From: Auanema rhodensis
Lineage: Eukaryota > Nematoda > Chromadorea > Rhabditida > Rhabditidae
DNA length: 64,000 nt
Assembly: GCA_964057225.1 (NCBI GenBank)
Contig: OZ059899.1
Span: forward strand, 7,502,001-7,566,000
Direction: 5' to 3'
Of this stretch, positions 10,301 to 25,300 are shown piece after piece; within the stretch, counting starts at the first letter, position 1, and each line of letters opens with the position of its first letter. The notes below the pieces were generated by a model that was given only the letters and a program-made list of their open reading frames with translations, was not told the DNA's origin and did not search any database. The position numbers and the translations under genes are program-made.

Positions 10301-13300
10301 TGGAGCTTCAGTAGTAGACGTTGGCTGTTCACTTGTGGATTGAGCTTCAGTAGTTGACATTGGTTGTTCACTAGTTATTGGAGCTTCAGTAGTGGACGTT
10401 GGCTGTTCAGTTGTGGATTGAGCTTCTGTAGTGGACGTTGGTTGTTCACTAGTTATTGGAGCTTCAGTAGTAGACGTTGGCTGTTCACTTGTGGCTTGAG
10501 CTTCAGTAGTAGACGTTGGCTGTTCACTAGTTGTTAGAGCTTCAGTAGTTGACATTGGTAGTTCACTAGTTATTGGAGCTTCAGTAGTGGACGTTGGCTG
10601 TTCACTAGTGGTTGGAGCTTCAGTAGTTGACATTGGTTCTTCACTAGTTGTTGGAGCTTCAGTAGTAGACGTTGGCTCTTCACTTGTGGCTTGAGCTTCA
10701 GTAGTGGACGTTGGCTGTTCACTAGTGGTTAGAGCTTCTGTAGTGGACGTTGGCTGTTCACTAGTGGTTGGAGCTTCAGAAGTTGACATTGGTTGTTCAC
10801 TAGTTATTGGAGCTTCAGTAGTAGACGTTGGCTGTTCACTTGTGGATTGAGCTTCAGTTGTTGACATTGGTTGTTCACTAGTTGTTGGAGCTTCTGTAGT
10901 GGACGTTGGCTGTTCACTAGTGGTTAGAGCTTCAGTTGACATTGGTTGTTCACTAGTTATTGGAGCTTCAGTAGTAGACGTTGGCTGTTCACTTGTGGAT
11001 TGAGCTTCAGTAGTGGACGTTGGCTGTTCACTTGTGGCTTGAGCTTCAGTAGTGGACGTTGGCTGTTCACTAGTGGTTAGAGCTTCAGTAGTTGACATTG
11101 GTTGTTCACTAGTTGTTGGAGCTTCAGTAGTAGACGTTGGCTGTTCACTTGTGGCTTGAGCTTCAGTAGTTGACATTGGTTGTTCACTAGTTGTTGGAGC
11201 TTCAGTAGTAGACGTTGGCTGTTCACTAGTGGTTAGAGCTTCAGTAGTTGACATTGGTTGTTCACTAGTTGTTGGAGCTTCAGTAGTAGACGTTGGCTGT
11301 TCACTAGTGGTTAGAGCTTCAGTAGTTGACATTGGTAGTTCACTAGTTATTGGAGCTTCAGTAGTAGACGTTGGCTGTTCACTTGTGGATTGAGCTTCAG
11401 TAGTTGACATTGGTTGTTCACTAGTTGTTGGAGCTTCAGTAGTGGACGTTGGCTGTTCACTAGTGGTTGGAGCTTCAGTTGACATTGGTTGTTCACTAGT
11501 TATTGGAGCTTCAGTAGTAGACGTTGGCTGTTCACTTGTGGCTTGAGCTTCAGTAGTAGACGTTGGCTGTTCACTAGTTGTTAGAGCTTCAGTAGTTGAC
11601 ATTGGTAGTTCACTAGTTATTGGAGCTTCAGTAGTTGACATTGGTTGTTCACTAGTTGTTGGAGCTTCAGTAGTAGACGTTGGCTGTTCACTAGTTGTTA
11701 GAGCTTCAGTAGTTGACATTGGTAGTTCACTAGTTATTGGAGCTTCAGTAGTAGACGTTGGCTGTTCACTTGTGGATTGAGCTTCAGTTGTTGACATTGG
11801 TTGTTCACTAGTTGTTGGAGCTTCTGTAGTGGACGTTGGCTGTTCACTAGTGGTTAGAGCTTCAGTTGACATTGGTTGTTCACTAGTTATTGGAGCTTCA
11901 GTAGTAGACGTTGGCTGTTCACTTGTGGATTGAGCTTCAGTAGTTGACATTGGTTGTTCACTAGTTGTTGGAGCTTCAGTAGTAGACGTTGGCTCTTCAC
12001 TTGTGGCTTGAGCTTCAGTAGTGGACGTTGGCTGTTCACTTGTGGCTTGAGCTTCAGTAGTTGACATTGGTTGTTCACTAGTTATTGGAGCTTCAGTAGT
12101 GGACGTTGGCTGTTCAGTTGTGGATTGAGCTTCTGTAGTGGACGTTGGTTGTTCACTAGTGGTTGGAGCTTCAGTAGTTGACATTGGTTCTTCACTAGTT
12201 GTTGGAGCTTCAGTTGACATTGGTTGTTCACTAGTTATTGGAGCTTCAGTAGTAGACGTTGGCTGTTCACTTGTGGCTTGAGCTTCAGTAGTAGACGTTG
12301 GCTGTTCACTAGTTGTTGGAGCTTCTGTAGTGGACGTTGGCTGTTCACTAGTGTTTAGAGCTTCAGTTGACATTGGCTGTTCACTTGTGGCTTGAGCTTC
12401 AGTAGTTGACATTGGTTGTTCACTAGTTGTTGGAGCTTCAGTAGTAGACGTTGGCTGTTCACTTGTGGCTTGAGCTTCAGTAGTAGACGTTGGCTGTTCA
12501 CTAGTTGTTAGAGCTTCAGTAGTTGACATTGGTAGTTCACTAGTTATTGGAGCTTCAGTAGTTGACATTGGTAGTTCACTAGTTGTTGGAGCTTCAGTAG
12601 TAGACGTTGGCTGTTCACTAGTTGTTAGAGCTTCAGTAGTTGACATTGGTAGTTCACTAGTTATTGGAGCTTCAGTAGTAGACGTTGGCTGTTCACTTGT
12701 GGATTGAGCTTCAGTTGTTGACATTGGTTGTTCACTAGTTGTTGGAGCTTCTGTAGTGGACGTTGGCTGTTCACTAGTGGTTAGAGCTTCAGTTGACATT
12801 GGTTGTTCACTAGTTATTGGAGCTTCAGTAGTAGACGTTGGCTGTTCACTTGTGGATTGAGCTTCAGTAGTTGACATTGGTTGTTCACTAGTTGTTGGAG
12901 CTTCAGTAGTAGACGTTGGCTCTTCACTTGTGGCTTGAGCTTCAGTAGTGGACGTTGGCTGTTCACTTGTGGCTTGAGCTTCAGTAGTTGACATTGGTTG
13001 TTCACTAGTTGTTGGAGCTTCAGTAGTAGACGTTGGCTGTTCACTAGTGGTTAGAGCTTCAGTTGACATTGGTTGTTCACTAGTTATTGGAGCTTCAGTA
13101 GTAGACGTTGGTTGTTCACTTGTGGATTGAGCTTCAGTAGTTGACATTGGTTGTTCACTAGTTGTTGGAGCTTCAGTAGTAGACGTTGGCTGTTCACTAG
13201 TGGTTAGAGCTTCAGTAGTGGACGTTGGCTGTTCACTAGTGGTTGGAGCTTCAGAAGTTGACATTGGTTGTTCACTAGTTATTGGAGCTTCAGTAGTGGA

Positions 13301-16300
13301 CGTTGGCTGTTCACTAGTGGTTAGAGCTTCTGTAGTGGACGTTGGCTGTTCACTAGTGGTTGGAGCTTCAGAAGTTGACATTGGTTGTTCACTAGTTATT
13401 GGAGCTTCAGTAGTAGACGTTGGCTGTTCACTTGTGGATTGAGCTTCAGTTGTTGACATTGGTTGTTCACTAGTTGTTGGAGCTTCTGTAGTGGACGTTG
13501 GCTGTTCACTAGTGGTTAGAGCTTCAGTTGACATTGGTTGTTCACTAGTTATTGGAGCTTCAGTAGTAGACGTTGGCTGTTCACTTGTGGATTGAGCTTC
13601 AGTAGTGGACGTTGGCTGTTCACTTGTGGCTTGAGCTTCAGTAGTGGACGTTGGCTGTTCACTAGTGGTTAGAGCTTCAGTAGTTGACATTGGTTGTTCA
13701 CTAGTTGTTGGAGCTTCAGTAGTAGACGTTGGCTGTTCACTTGTGGCTTGAGCTTCAGTAGTTGACATTGGTTGTTCACTAGTTGTTGGAGCTTTAGTAG
13801 TAGACGTTGGCTGTTCACTTGTGGCTTGAGCTTCAGTAGTTGACATTGGTTGTTCACTAGTTGTTGGAGCTTCAGTAGTAGACGTTGGCTGTTCACTTGT
13901 GGCTTGAGCTTCAGTAGTTGACATTGGTTGTTCACTAGTTGTTGGAGCTTCAGTAGTAGACGTTGGCTGTTCACTTGTGGATTGAGCTTCAGTAGTTGAC
14001 ATTGGTTGTTCACTAGTTGTTGGAGCTTCAGTAGTAGACGTTGGCTCTTCACTTGTGGCTTGAGCTTCAGTAGTGGACGTTGGCTGTTCACTTGTGGCTT
14101 GAGCTTCAGTAGTAGACGTTGGCTGTTCACTAGTTGTTGGAGCTTCTGTAGTGGACGTTGGCTGTTCACTAGTGGTTAGAGCTTCAGTTGACATTGGTTG
14201 TTCACTAGTTATTGGAGCTTCAGTAGTAGACGTTGGCTGTTCACTTGTGGATTGAGCTTCAGTAGTTGACATTGGTTGTTCACTAGTTGTTGGAGCTTCA
14301 GTAGTAGACGTTGGCTGTTCACTTGTGGATTGAGCTTCAGTTGACATTGGTTGTTCACTAGTTATTGGAGCTTCAGTAGTAGACGTTGGCTGTTCACTTG
14401 TGGATTGAGCTTCAGTAGTTGACATTGGTTGTTCACTAGTTGTTGGAGCTTCAGTAGTAGACGTTGGCTCTTCACTTGTGGCTTGAGCTTCAGTAGTGGA
14501 CGTTGGCTGTTCACTTGTGGCTTGAGCTTCAGTAGTAGACGTTGGCTGTTCACTAGTTGTTGGAGCTTCAGTAGTAGACGTTAGTTGTTCACTAGTTGTT
14601 GGAGCTTCTGTAGTGGACGTTAGTTGTTCACTAGTAGTTGGACCTTCAGTAGTAGACGTTGGCTCTTCACTTGTGGCTTGAGCTTCAGTAGTGGACGTTG
14701 GCTGTTCACTAGTGGTTGGAGCTTCAGTAGTTGACATTGGTTGTTCACTAGTTATTGGAGCTTCAGTAGTAGACGTTGGCTGTTCAGTTGTGTATTGAGC
14801 TTCTGTAGTGGACGTTGGTTGTTCACTAGTTGTTGGAGCTTCTGTAGTGGACGTTAGTTGTTCACTAGTAGTTGGACCTTCAGTAGTAGACGTTGGCTGT
14901 TCAGTTGTGTATTGAGCTTCTGTAGTGGACGTTGGTTGTTCACTAGTTGTTGGAGCTTCTGTAGTGGACGTTAGTTGTTCACTAGTTGTTGGAGCTTCTG
15001 TACTGGACGTTAGTTGTTCACTAGTTGTTGGAGCTTCTGTAGTGGACGTTAGTTGTTCACTAGTTGTTGGAGCTTGTGTAGTAGACGTTGGCTGTTCACT
15101 TGTGGATTGAGCTTCAGTAGTTGACATTGGTTGTTCACTAGTTGTTGGAGCTTCAGTAGTAGACGTTGGCTGTTCACTTGTGGCTTGAGCTTCAGTAGTA
15201 GACGTTGGCTGTTCACTAGTTGTTAGAGCTTCAGTAGTTGACATTGGTTGTTCACTAGTTGTGGGAGCTTCTGTAGTGGACGTTAGTTGTTCACTACTTG
15301 TTGGAGCTTCTGTAGTGGACGTTGGTTGTTCACTAGTTATTGGAGCTTCAGTAGTAGACGTTGGCTGTTCACTTGTGGATTGAGCTTCAGTTGTTGACAT
15401 TGGTTGTTCACTAGTTGTTGGAGCTTCTGTAGTGGACGTTGGCTGTTCACTAGTGGTTAGAGCTTCAGTTGACATTGGTTGTTCACTAGTTATTGGAGCT
15501 TCAGTAGTAGACGTTGGCTGTTCACTTGTGGATTGAGCTTCAGTAGTGGACGTTGGCTGTTCACTTGTGGCTTGAGCTTCAGTAGTGGACGTTGGCTGTT
15601 CACTAGTGGTTAGAGCTTCAGTAGTTGACATTGGTTGTTCACTAGTTGTTGGAGCTTCAGTAGTAGACGTTGGCTGTTCACTTGTGGCTTGAGCTTCAGT
15701 AGTTGACATTGGTTGTTCACTAGTTGTTGGAGCTTTAGTAGTAGACGTTGGCTGTTCACTTGTGGCTTGAGCTTCAGTAGTTGACATTGGTTGTTCACTA
15801 GTTGTTGGAGCTTCAGTAGTAGACGTTGGCTGTTCACTTGTGGCTTGAGCTTCAGTAGTTGACATTGGTTGTTCACTAGTTGTTGGAGCTTCAGTAGTAG
15901 ACGTTGGCTGTTCACTTGTGGATTGAGCTTCAGTAGTTGACATTGGTTGTTCACTAGTTGTTGGAGCTTCAGTAGTAGACGTTGGCTCTTCACTTGTGGC
16001 TTGAGCTTCAGTAGTGGACGTTGGCTGTTCACTTGTGGCTTGAGCTTCAGTAGTAGACGTTGGCTGTTCACTAGTTGTTGGAGCTTCTGTAGTGGACGTT
16101 GGCTGTTCACTAGTGGTTAGAGCTTCAGTTGACATTGGTTGTTCACTAGTTATTGGAGCTTCAGTAGTAGACGTTGGCTGTTCACTTGTGGATTGAGCTT
16201 CAGTAGTTGACATTGGTTGTTCACTAGTTGTTGGAGCTTCAGTAGTAGACGTTGGCTGTTCACTTGTGGATTGAGCTTCAGTTGACATTGGTTGTTCACT

Positions 16301-19300
16301 AGTTATTGGAGCTTCAGTAGTAGACGTTGGCTGTTCACTTGTGGATTGAGCTTCAGTAGTTGACATTGGTTGTTCACTAGTTGTTGGAGCTTCAGTAGTA
16401 GACGTTGGCTCTTCACTTGTGGCTTGAGCTTCAGTAGTGGACGTTGGCTGTTCACTTGTGGCTTGAGCTTCAGTAGTAGACGTTGGCTGTTCACTAGTTG
16501 TTGGAGCTTCAGTAGTAGACGTTAGTTGTTCACTAGTTGTTGGAGCTTCTGTAGTGGACGTTAGTTGTTCACTAGTAGTTGGACCTTCAGTAGTAGACGT
16601 TGGCTCTTCACTTGTGGCTTGAGCTTCAGTAGTGGACGTTGGCTGTTCACTAGTGGTTGGAGCTTCAGTAGTTGACATTGGTTGTTCACTAGTTATTGGA
16701 GCTTCAGTAGTAGACGTTGGCTGTTCAGTTGTGTATTGAGCTTCTGTAGTGGACGTTGGTTGTTCACTAGTTGTTGGAGCTTCTGTAGTGGACGTTAGTT
16801 GTTCACTAGTAGTTGGACCTTCAGTAGTAGACGTTGGCTGTTCAGTTGTGTATTGAGCTTCTGTAGTGGACGTTGGTTGTTCACTAGTTGTTGGAGCTTC
16901 TGTAGTGGACGTTAGTTGTTCACTAGTTGTTGGAGCTTCTGTACTGGACGTTAGTTGTTCACTAGTTGTTGGAGCTTCTGTAGTGGACGTTAGTTGTTCA
17001 CTAGTTGTTGGAGCTTGTGTAGTAGACGTTGGCTGTTCACTTGTGGATTGAGCTTCAGTAGTTGACATTGGTTGTTCACTAGTTGTTGGAGCTTCAGTAG
17101 TAGACGTTGGCTGTTCACTTGTGGCTTGAGCTTCAGTAGTAGACGTTGGCTGTTCACTAGTTGTTAGAGCTTCAGTAGTTGACATTGGTTGTTCACTAGT
17201 TGTGGGAGCTTCTGTAGTGGACGTTAGTTGTTCACTACTTGTTGGAGCTTCTGTAGTGGACGTTGGTTGTTCACTAGTTGTTGGAGCTTCTGTAGTGGAC
17301 GTTAGTTGTTCACTAGTTGTTGGAGCTTCTGTAGTGGACGTTAGTTGTTCACTAGTTATTGGAGCTTCAGTAGTAGACGTTGGCTGTTCACTTGTGGATT
17401 GAGCTTCAGTAGTTGACATTGGTTGTTCACTAGTTGTTGGAGCTTTAGTAGTGGACGTTGGCTGTTCACTAGTGGTTGGAGCTTCAGTTGACATTGGTTG
17501 TTCACTAGTTATTGGAGCTTCAGTAGTAGACGTTGGCTGTTCACTTGTGGCTTGAGCTTCAGTAGTAGACGTTGGCTGTTCACTAGTTGTTAGAGCTTCA
17601 GTAGTAGACGTTGGCTGTTCACTAGTTGTTAGAGCTTCAGTAGTTGACATTGGTAGTTCACTAGTTATTGGAGCTTCAGTAGTGGACGTTGGCTGTTCAC
17701 TAGTGGTTGGAGCTTCAGTAGTAGACGTTGGCTCTTCACTTGTGGCTTGAGCATCAGTAGTGGACGTTGGCTGTTCACTAGTGGTTAGAGCTTCAGTAGT
17801 TGACATTGGTAGTTCACTAGTTATTGGAGCTTCAGTAGTGAACGTTGGCTGTTCACTAGTGATTGGAGCTTCAGTAGTGGACGTTGGCTGTTCACTTGTG
17901 GCTTTAGCTTCAGTAGTGGACGTTGGCTGTTCACTAGTGGTTAGAGCTTCAGTAGTTGACATTGGTTGTTCACTAGTTGTTGGAGCTTCAGTAGTTGACA
18001 TTGGTTGTTCACTAGTTGTTGGAGCTTCAGTAGTAGACGTTGGCTGTTCACTTGTGGCTTGAGCTTCAGTAGTTGACATTGGTTGTTCACTAGTTGTTGG
18101 AGCTTCAGTAGTAGACGTTGGCTGTTCACTTGTGGCTTGAGCTTCAGTAGTTGACATTGGTTGTTCACTAGTTGTTGGAGCTTCAGTAGTAGACGTTGGC
18201 TGTTCACTTGTGGCTTGAGCTTCAGTAGTTGACATTGGTTGTTCACTAGTTGTTGGAGCTTCAGTAGTAGACGTTGGCTGTTCACTTGTGGCTTGAGCTT
18301 CAGTAGTAGACGTTGGCTGTTCACTAGTTGTTAGAGCTTCAGTAGTTGACATTGGTTGTTCACTAGTTGTGGGAGCTTCTGTAGTGGACGTTAGTTGTTC
18401 ACTACTTGTTGGAGCTTCTGTAGTGGACGTTGGTTGTTCACTAGTTGTTGGAGCTTCTGTAGTGGACGTTAGTTGTTCACTAGTTGTTGGAGCTTCTGTA
18501 GTGGACGTTAGTTGTTCACTAGTTATTGGAGCTTCAGTAGTAGACGTTGGCTGTTCACTTGTGGATTGAGCTTCAGTAGTTGACATTGGTTGTTCACTAG
18601 TTGTTGGAGCTTTAGTAGTGGACGTTGGCTGTTCACTAGTGGTTGGAGCTTCAGTTGACATTGGTTGTTCACTAGTTATTGGAGCTTCAGTAGTAGACGT
18701 TGGCTGTTCACTTGTGGCTTGAGCTTCAGTAGTAGACGTTGGATGTTCACTAGTTGTTAGAGCTTCAGTAGTAGACGTTGGCTGTTCACTAGTTGTTAGA
18801 GCTTCAGTAGTTGACATTGGTAGTTCACTAGTTATTGGAGCTTCAGTAGTGGACGTTGGCTGTTCACTAGTGGTTGGAGCTTCAGTAGTAGACGTTGGCT
18901 CTTCACTTGTGGCTTGAGCATCAGTAGTGGACGTTGGCTGTTCACTAGTGGTTAGAGCTTCAGTAGTTGACATTGGTAGTTCACTAGTTATTGGAGCTTC
19001 AGTAGTGAACGTTGGCTGTTCACTAGTGATTGGAGCTTCAGTAGTGGACGTTGGCTGTTCACTTGTGGCTTTAGCTTCAGTAGTGGACGTTGGCTGTTCA
19101 CTAGTGGTTAGAGCTTCAGTAGTTGACATTGGTTGTTCACTAGTTGTTGGAGCTTCAGTAGTTGACATTGGTTGTTCACTAGTTGTTGGAGCTTCAGTAG
19201 TAGACGTTGGCTGTTCACTTGTGGCTTGAGCTTCAGTAGTTGACATTGGTTGTTCACTAGTTGTTGGAGCTTCAGTAGTAGACGTTGGCTGTTCACTTGT

Positions 19301-22300
19301 GGCTTGAGCTTCAGTAGTTGACATTGGTTGTTCACTAGTTGTTGGAGCTTCAGTAGTAGACGTTGGCTGTTCACTTGTGGCTTGAGCTTCAGTAGTTGAC
19401 ATTGGTTGTTCACTAGTTGTTGGAGCATCAGTAGTGGACGTTGGCTGTTCACTAGTGGTTAGAGCTTCAGTAGTTGACATTGGTTGTTCACTAGTTGTTG
19501 GAGCTTCAGTAGTAGACGTTGGCTGTTCACTTGTGGATTGAGCTTCAGTAGTGGACGTTGGCTCTTCACTTGTGGCTTGAGCTTCAGTAGTGGACGTTGG
19601 CTGTTCACTTGTGGCTTGAGCTTCAGTAGTGGACGTTGGCTGTTCACTAGTGGTTAGAGCTTCAGTAGTTAACATTGGTTGTTCACTAGTTGTTGGAGCT
19701 TCAGTAGTGGACGTTAGTTGTTCACTAGTTATTGGAGCTTCAGTAGTAGACGTTGGCTGTTCACTTGTGGATTGAGCTTCAGTAGTTGACATTGGTTGTT
19801 CACTAGTTGTTGGAGCTTCAGTAGTAGACGTTGGCTGTTCACTTGTGGATTGAGCTTCAGTAGTGGACGTTGGCTGTTCACTTGTGGCTTGAGCTTCAGT
19901 AGTGGACGTTGGCTGTTCACTAGTGGTTAAAGCTTCAGTAGTTGACATTGGTTGTTCACTAGTTGTTGGAGCTTCAGTAGTAGACGTTGGCTGTTCACTT
20001 GTGGCTTGAGCTTCAGTAGTGGACGTTGGCTCTTCACTTGTGGCTTGAGCTTCAGTAGTGGACGTTGGCTGTTCACTAGTGGTTGGAGCTTCAGAAGTTG
20101 ACAGTGGTTGTTCACTAGTTATTGGAGCTTCAGTAGTAGACGTTGGCTGTTCACTAGTGGTTAGAGCTTCAGTTGACATTGGTTGTTCACTAGTTATTGG
20201 AGCTTCAGTAGTAGACGTTGGCTGTTCACTTGTGGATTGAGCTTCAGTAGTTGACATTGGTTGTTCACTAGTTGTTGGAGCTTCAGTAGTAGACGTTGGC
20301 TCTTCACTTGTGGCTTGAGCTTCAGTAGTAGACGTTGGCTCTTCACTTGTGGCTTGAGCTTCAGTAGTGGACGTTGGCTGTTCACTAGTGGTTGGAGCTT
20401 CAGAAGTTGACAGTGGTTGTTCACTAGTTATTGGAGCTTCAGTAGTAGACGTTGGCTGTTCACTTGTGAATTGAGCTTCAGTTGTTGACATTGGTTGTTC
20501 ACTAGTTGTTGGAGCTTCAGTAGTAGACGTTGGCTGTTCACTTGTGGCTTGAGCTTCAGTAGTTGACATTGGTTGTTCACTAGTTGTTGGATCTTCAGTA
20601 GTAGACGTTGGCTGTTCACTAGTTATTGGAGCTTCAGTAGTGGACGTTGGCTGTTCAGTTGTGGATTGAGCTTCTGTAGTGGACGTTGGTTGTTCACTAG
20701 TTGTTGGAGCTTCTGTAGTAGACGTTGGCTCTTCACTTGTGGCTTGAGCTTCAGTAGTGGACGTTGGCTGTTCACTTGTGGCTTGAGCTTCAGTAGTGGA
20801 CGTTGGCTGTTCACTAGTGGTTAGAGCTTCAGTAGTTGACATTGGTTGTTCACTAGTTGTTGGAGCTTCAGTAGTAGACGTTGGCTGTTCACTGGTGGTT
20901 AGAGCTTCAGTAGTAGACGTTGGCTGTTCACTGGTGGTTAGAGCTTCAGTAGTTGACATTGGTTGTTCACTAGTTGTTGGAGCTTCAGTAGTTGACATTG
21001 GTTGTTCACTAGTTGTTGGAGCTTCAGTAGTAGACGTTGGCTGTTCACTAGTGGTTAGAGCTTCAGTAGTTGACATTGGTTGTTCACTAGTTGTTGGAGC
21101 TTCAGTAGTTGACATTGGTTGTTCACTAGTTGTTGGAGCTTCAGTAGTTGACATTGGTTGTTCACTAGTTGTTGGAGCTTCAGTAGTAGACGTTGGCTGT
21201 TCACTGGTGGTTAGAGCTTCAGTAGTTGACATTGGTTGTTCACTAGTGGTTAGAGCTTCAGTAGTTGACATTGGTTGTTCACTAGTTGTTGGAGCTTCAG
21301 TAGTAGACGTTGGCTGTTCACTAGTGGTTAGAGCTTCAGTAGTTGACATTGGTTGTTCACTAGTTGTTGGAGCTTCAGTAGTTGACATTGGTTGTTCACT
21401 AGTTGTTGGAGCTTCAGTAGTTGACATTGGTTGTTCACTAGTTGTTGGAGCTTCAGTAGTAGACGTTGGCTGTTCACTAGTGGTTAGAGCTTCAGTAGTA
21501 GACGTTGGCTGTTCACTTGTGGCTTGAGCTTCAGTAGTTGACATTGGTTGTTCACTAGTTGTTGGAGCTTCAGTAGTAGACATTGGTTGTTCACTAGTTG
21601 TTGGAGCTTCAGTAGTAGACGTTGGCTGTTCACTAGTTGTTGGAGCTTCAGTAGTGGACGTTGGCTGTTCACTAGTGGTTAGAGCTTCAGTAGTTGACAT
21701 TGGTTGTTCACTAGTTGTTGGAGCTTCAGTAGTAGACGTTGGCTGTTCACTTGTGGCTTGAGCATCAGTAGTGGACGTTGGCTGTTCACTTGTGGCTTGA
21801 GCTTCAGTAGTTGACATTGGTAGTTCACTAGTTATTGGAGCTTCTGTAGTGGACGTTGGCTGTTCACTAGTGATTGGAGCTTCAGTAGTGGACGTTGGCT
21901 GTTCACTTGTGGCTTTAGCTTCAGTAGTGGACGTTGGCTGTTCACTAGTGGTTAGAGCTTCAGTAGTTGACATTGGTTGTTCACTAGTTGTTGGAGCTTC
22001 AGTAGTTGACATTGGTTGTTCACTAGTTGTTGGAGCTTCAGTAGTAGACGTTGGCTGTTCACTTGTGGCTTGAGCTTCAGTAGTTGACATTGGTTGTTCA
22101 CTAGTTGTTGGAGCTTCAGTAGTAGACGTTGGCTGTTCACTTGTGGCTTGAGCTTCAGTAGTTGACATTGGTTGTTCACTAGTTGTTGGAGCTTCAGTAG
22201 TAGACGTTGGCTGTTCACTTGTGGCTTGAGCTTCAGTAGTTGACATTGGTTGTTCACTAGTTGTTGGAGCATCAGTAGTGGACGTTGGCTGTTCACTAGT

Positions 22301-25300
22301 GGTTAGAGCTTCAGTAGTTGACATTGGTTGTTCACTAGTTGTTGGAGCTTCAGTAGTAGACGTTGGCTGTTCACTTGTGGATTGAGCTTCAGTAGTGGAC
22401 GTTGGCTCTTCACTTGTGGCTTGAGCTTCAGTAGTGGACGTTGGCTGTTCACTTGTGGCTTGAGCTTCAGTAGTGGACGTTGGCTGTTCACTAGTGGTTA
22501 GAGCTTCAGTAGTTAACATTGGTTGTTCACTAGTTGTTGGAGCTTCAGTAGTGGACGTTAGTTGTTCACTAGTTATTGGAGCTTCAGTAGTAGACGTTGG
22601 CTGTTCACTTGTGGATTGAGCTTCAGTAGTTGACATTGGTTGTTCACTAGTTGTTGGAGCTTCAGTAGTAGACGTTGGCTGTTCACTTGTGGATTGAGCT
22701 TCAGTAGTGGACGTTGGCTGTTCACTTGTGGCTTGAGCTTCAGTAGTGGACGTTGGCTGTTCACTAGTGGTTAAAGCTTCAGTAGTTGACATTGGTTGTT
22801 CACTAGTTGTTGGAGCTTCAGTAGTAGACGTTGGCTGTTCACTTGTGGCTTGAGCTTCAGTAGTGGACGTTGGCTCTTCACTTGTGGCTTGAGCTTCAGT
22901 AGTGGACGTTGGCTGTTCACTAGTGGTTGGAGCTTCAGAAGTTGACAGTGGTTGTTCACTAGTTATTGGAGCTTCAGTAGTAGACGTTGGCTGTTCACTA
23001 GTGGTTAGAGCTTCAGTTGACATTGGTTGTTCACTAGTTATTGGAGCTTCAGTAGTAGACGTTGGCTGTTCACTTGTGGATTGAGCTTCAGTAGTTGACA
23101 TTGGTTGTTCACTAGTTGTTGGAGCTTCAGTAGTAGACGTTGGCTCTTCACTTGTGGCTTGAGCTTCAGTAGTAGACGTTGGCTCTTCACTTGTGGCTTG
23201 AGCTTCAGTAGTGGACGTTGGCTGTTCACTAGTGGTTGGAGCTTCAGAAGTTGACAGTGGTTGTTCACTAGTTATTGGAGCTTCAGTAGTAGACGTTGGC
23301 TGTTCACTTGTGAATTGAGCTTCAGTTGTTGACATTGGTTGTTCACTAGTTGTTGGAGCTTCAGTAGTAGACGTTGGCTGTTCACTTGTGGCTTGAGCTT
23401 CAGTAGTTGACATTGGTTGTTCACTAGTTGTTGGATCTTCAGTAGTAGACGTTGGCTGTTCACTAGTTATTGGAGCTTCAGTAGTGGACGTTGGCTGTTC
23501 AGTTGTGGATTGAGCTTCTGTAGTGGACGTTGGTTGTTCACTAGTTGTTGGAGCTTCTGTAGTAGACGTTGGCTCTTCACTTGTGGCTTGAGCTTCAGTA
23601 GTGGACGTTGGCTGTTCACTTGTGGCTTGAGCTTCAGTAGTGGACGTTGGCTGTTCACTAGTGGTTAGAGCTTCAGTAGTTGACATTGGTTGTTCACTAG
23701 TTGTTGGAGCTTCAGTAGTAGACGTTGGCTGTTCACTGGTGGTTAGAGCTTCAGTAGTAGACGTTGGCTGTTCACTGGTGGTTAGAGCTTCAGTAGTTGA
23801 CATTGGTTGTTCACTAGTTGTTGGAGCTTCAGTAGTTGACATTGGTTGTTCACTAGTTGTTGGAGCTTCAGTAGTAGACGTTGGCTGTTCACTAGTGGTT
23901 AGAGCTTCAGTAGTTGACATTGGTTGTTCACTAGTTGTTGGAGCTTCAGTAGTTGACATTGGTTGTTCACTAGTTGTTGGAGCTTCAGTAGTTGACATTG
24001 GTTGTTCACTAGTTGTTGGAGCTTCAGTAGTAGACGTTGGCTGTTCACTGGTGGTTAGAGCTTCAGTAGTTGACATTGGTTGTTCACTAGTGGTTAGAGC
24101 TTCAGTAGTTGACATTGGTTGTTCACTAGTTGTTGGAGCTTCAGTAGTAGACGTTGGCTGTTCACTAGTGGTTAGAGCTTCAGTAGTTGACATTGGTTGT
24201 TCACTAGTTGTTGGAGCTTCAGTAGTTGACATTGGTTGTTCACTAGTTGTTGGAGCTTCAGTAGTTGACATTGGTTGTTCACTAGTTGTTGGAGCTTCAG
24301 TAGTAGACGTTGGCTGTTCACTAGTGGTTAGAGCTTCAGTAGTAGACGTTGGCTGTTCACTTGTGGCTTGAGCTTCAGTAGTTGACATTGGTTGTTCACT
24401 AGTTGTTGGAGCTTCAGTAGTAGACATTGGTTGTTCACTAGTTGTTGGAGCTTCAGTAGTAGACGTTGGCTGTTCACTAGTTGTTGGAGCTTCAGTAGTG
24501 GACGTTGGCTGTTCACTAGTGGTTAGAGCTTCAGTAGTTGACATTGGTTGTTCACTAGTTGTTGGAGCTTCAGTAGTAGACGTTGGCTGTTCACTAGTTG
24601 TTGGAGCTTCAGTAGTAGACCTTGGCTGTTCACTTGTGGCTTGAGCTTCAGTAGTTGACATTGGTTGTTCACTAGTTGTTGGAGCTTCTGTAGTGGACGT
24701 TAGTTGTTCACTAGTTGTTGGAGCTTCTGTAGTGGACGTTAGTTGTTCACTAGTTGTTGGAGCTTCTGTAGTGGACGTTAGTTGTTCACTAGTTGTTGGA
24801 GCTTCTGTAGTGGACGTTAGTTGTTCACTAGTTGTTGGAGCTTCTGTAGTGGACGTTAGTTGTTCACTAGTTGTTGGAGCTTCTGTAGTGGACGTTAGTT
24901 GTTCACTAGTTGTTGGAGCTTCTGTAGTGGACGTTAGTTGTTCACTAGTTGTTGGAGCTTCTGTAGTGGACATTAGTGGTTCACTAGTTGTTGGAGCTTC
25001 AGTAGTGGACGTTAGTTGTTCACTAGTTGTTGGAGCTTCTGTAGTGGACGTTAGTTGTTCACTAGTTGTTGGAGCTTCTGTAGTGGACGTTAGTTGTTCA
25101 CTAGTTGTTGGAGCTTCTGTAGTGGACATTAGTTGTTCACTAGTTGTTGGAGCTTCTGTAGTGGACATTAGTGGTTCACTAGTTGTTGGAGCTTCTGTAG
25201 TGGACATTAGTGGTTCACTAGTTGTTGGAGCTTCTGTAGTGGACATTAGTGGTTCACTAGTTGTTGGAGCTTCTGTAGTGGACGTTAGTTGTTCACTAGT

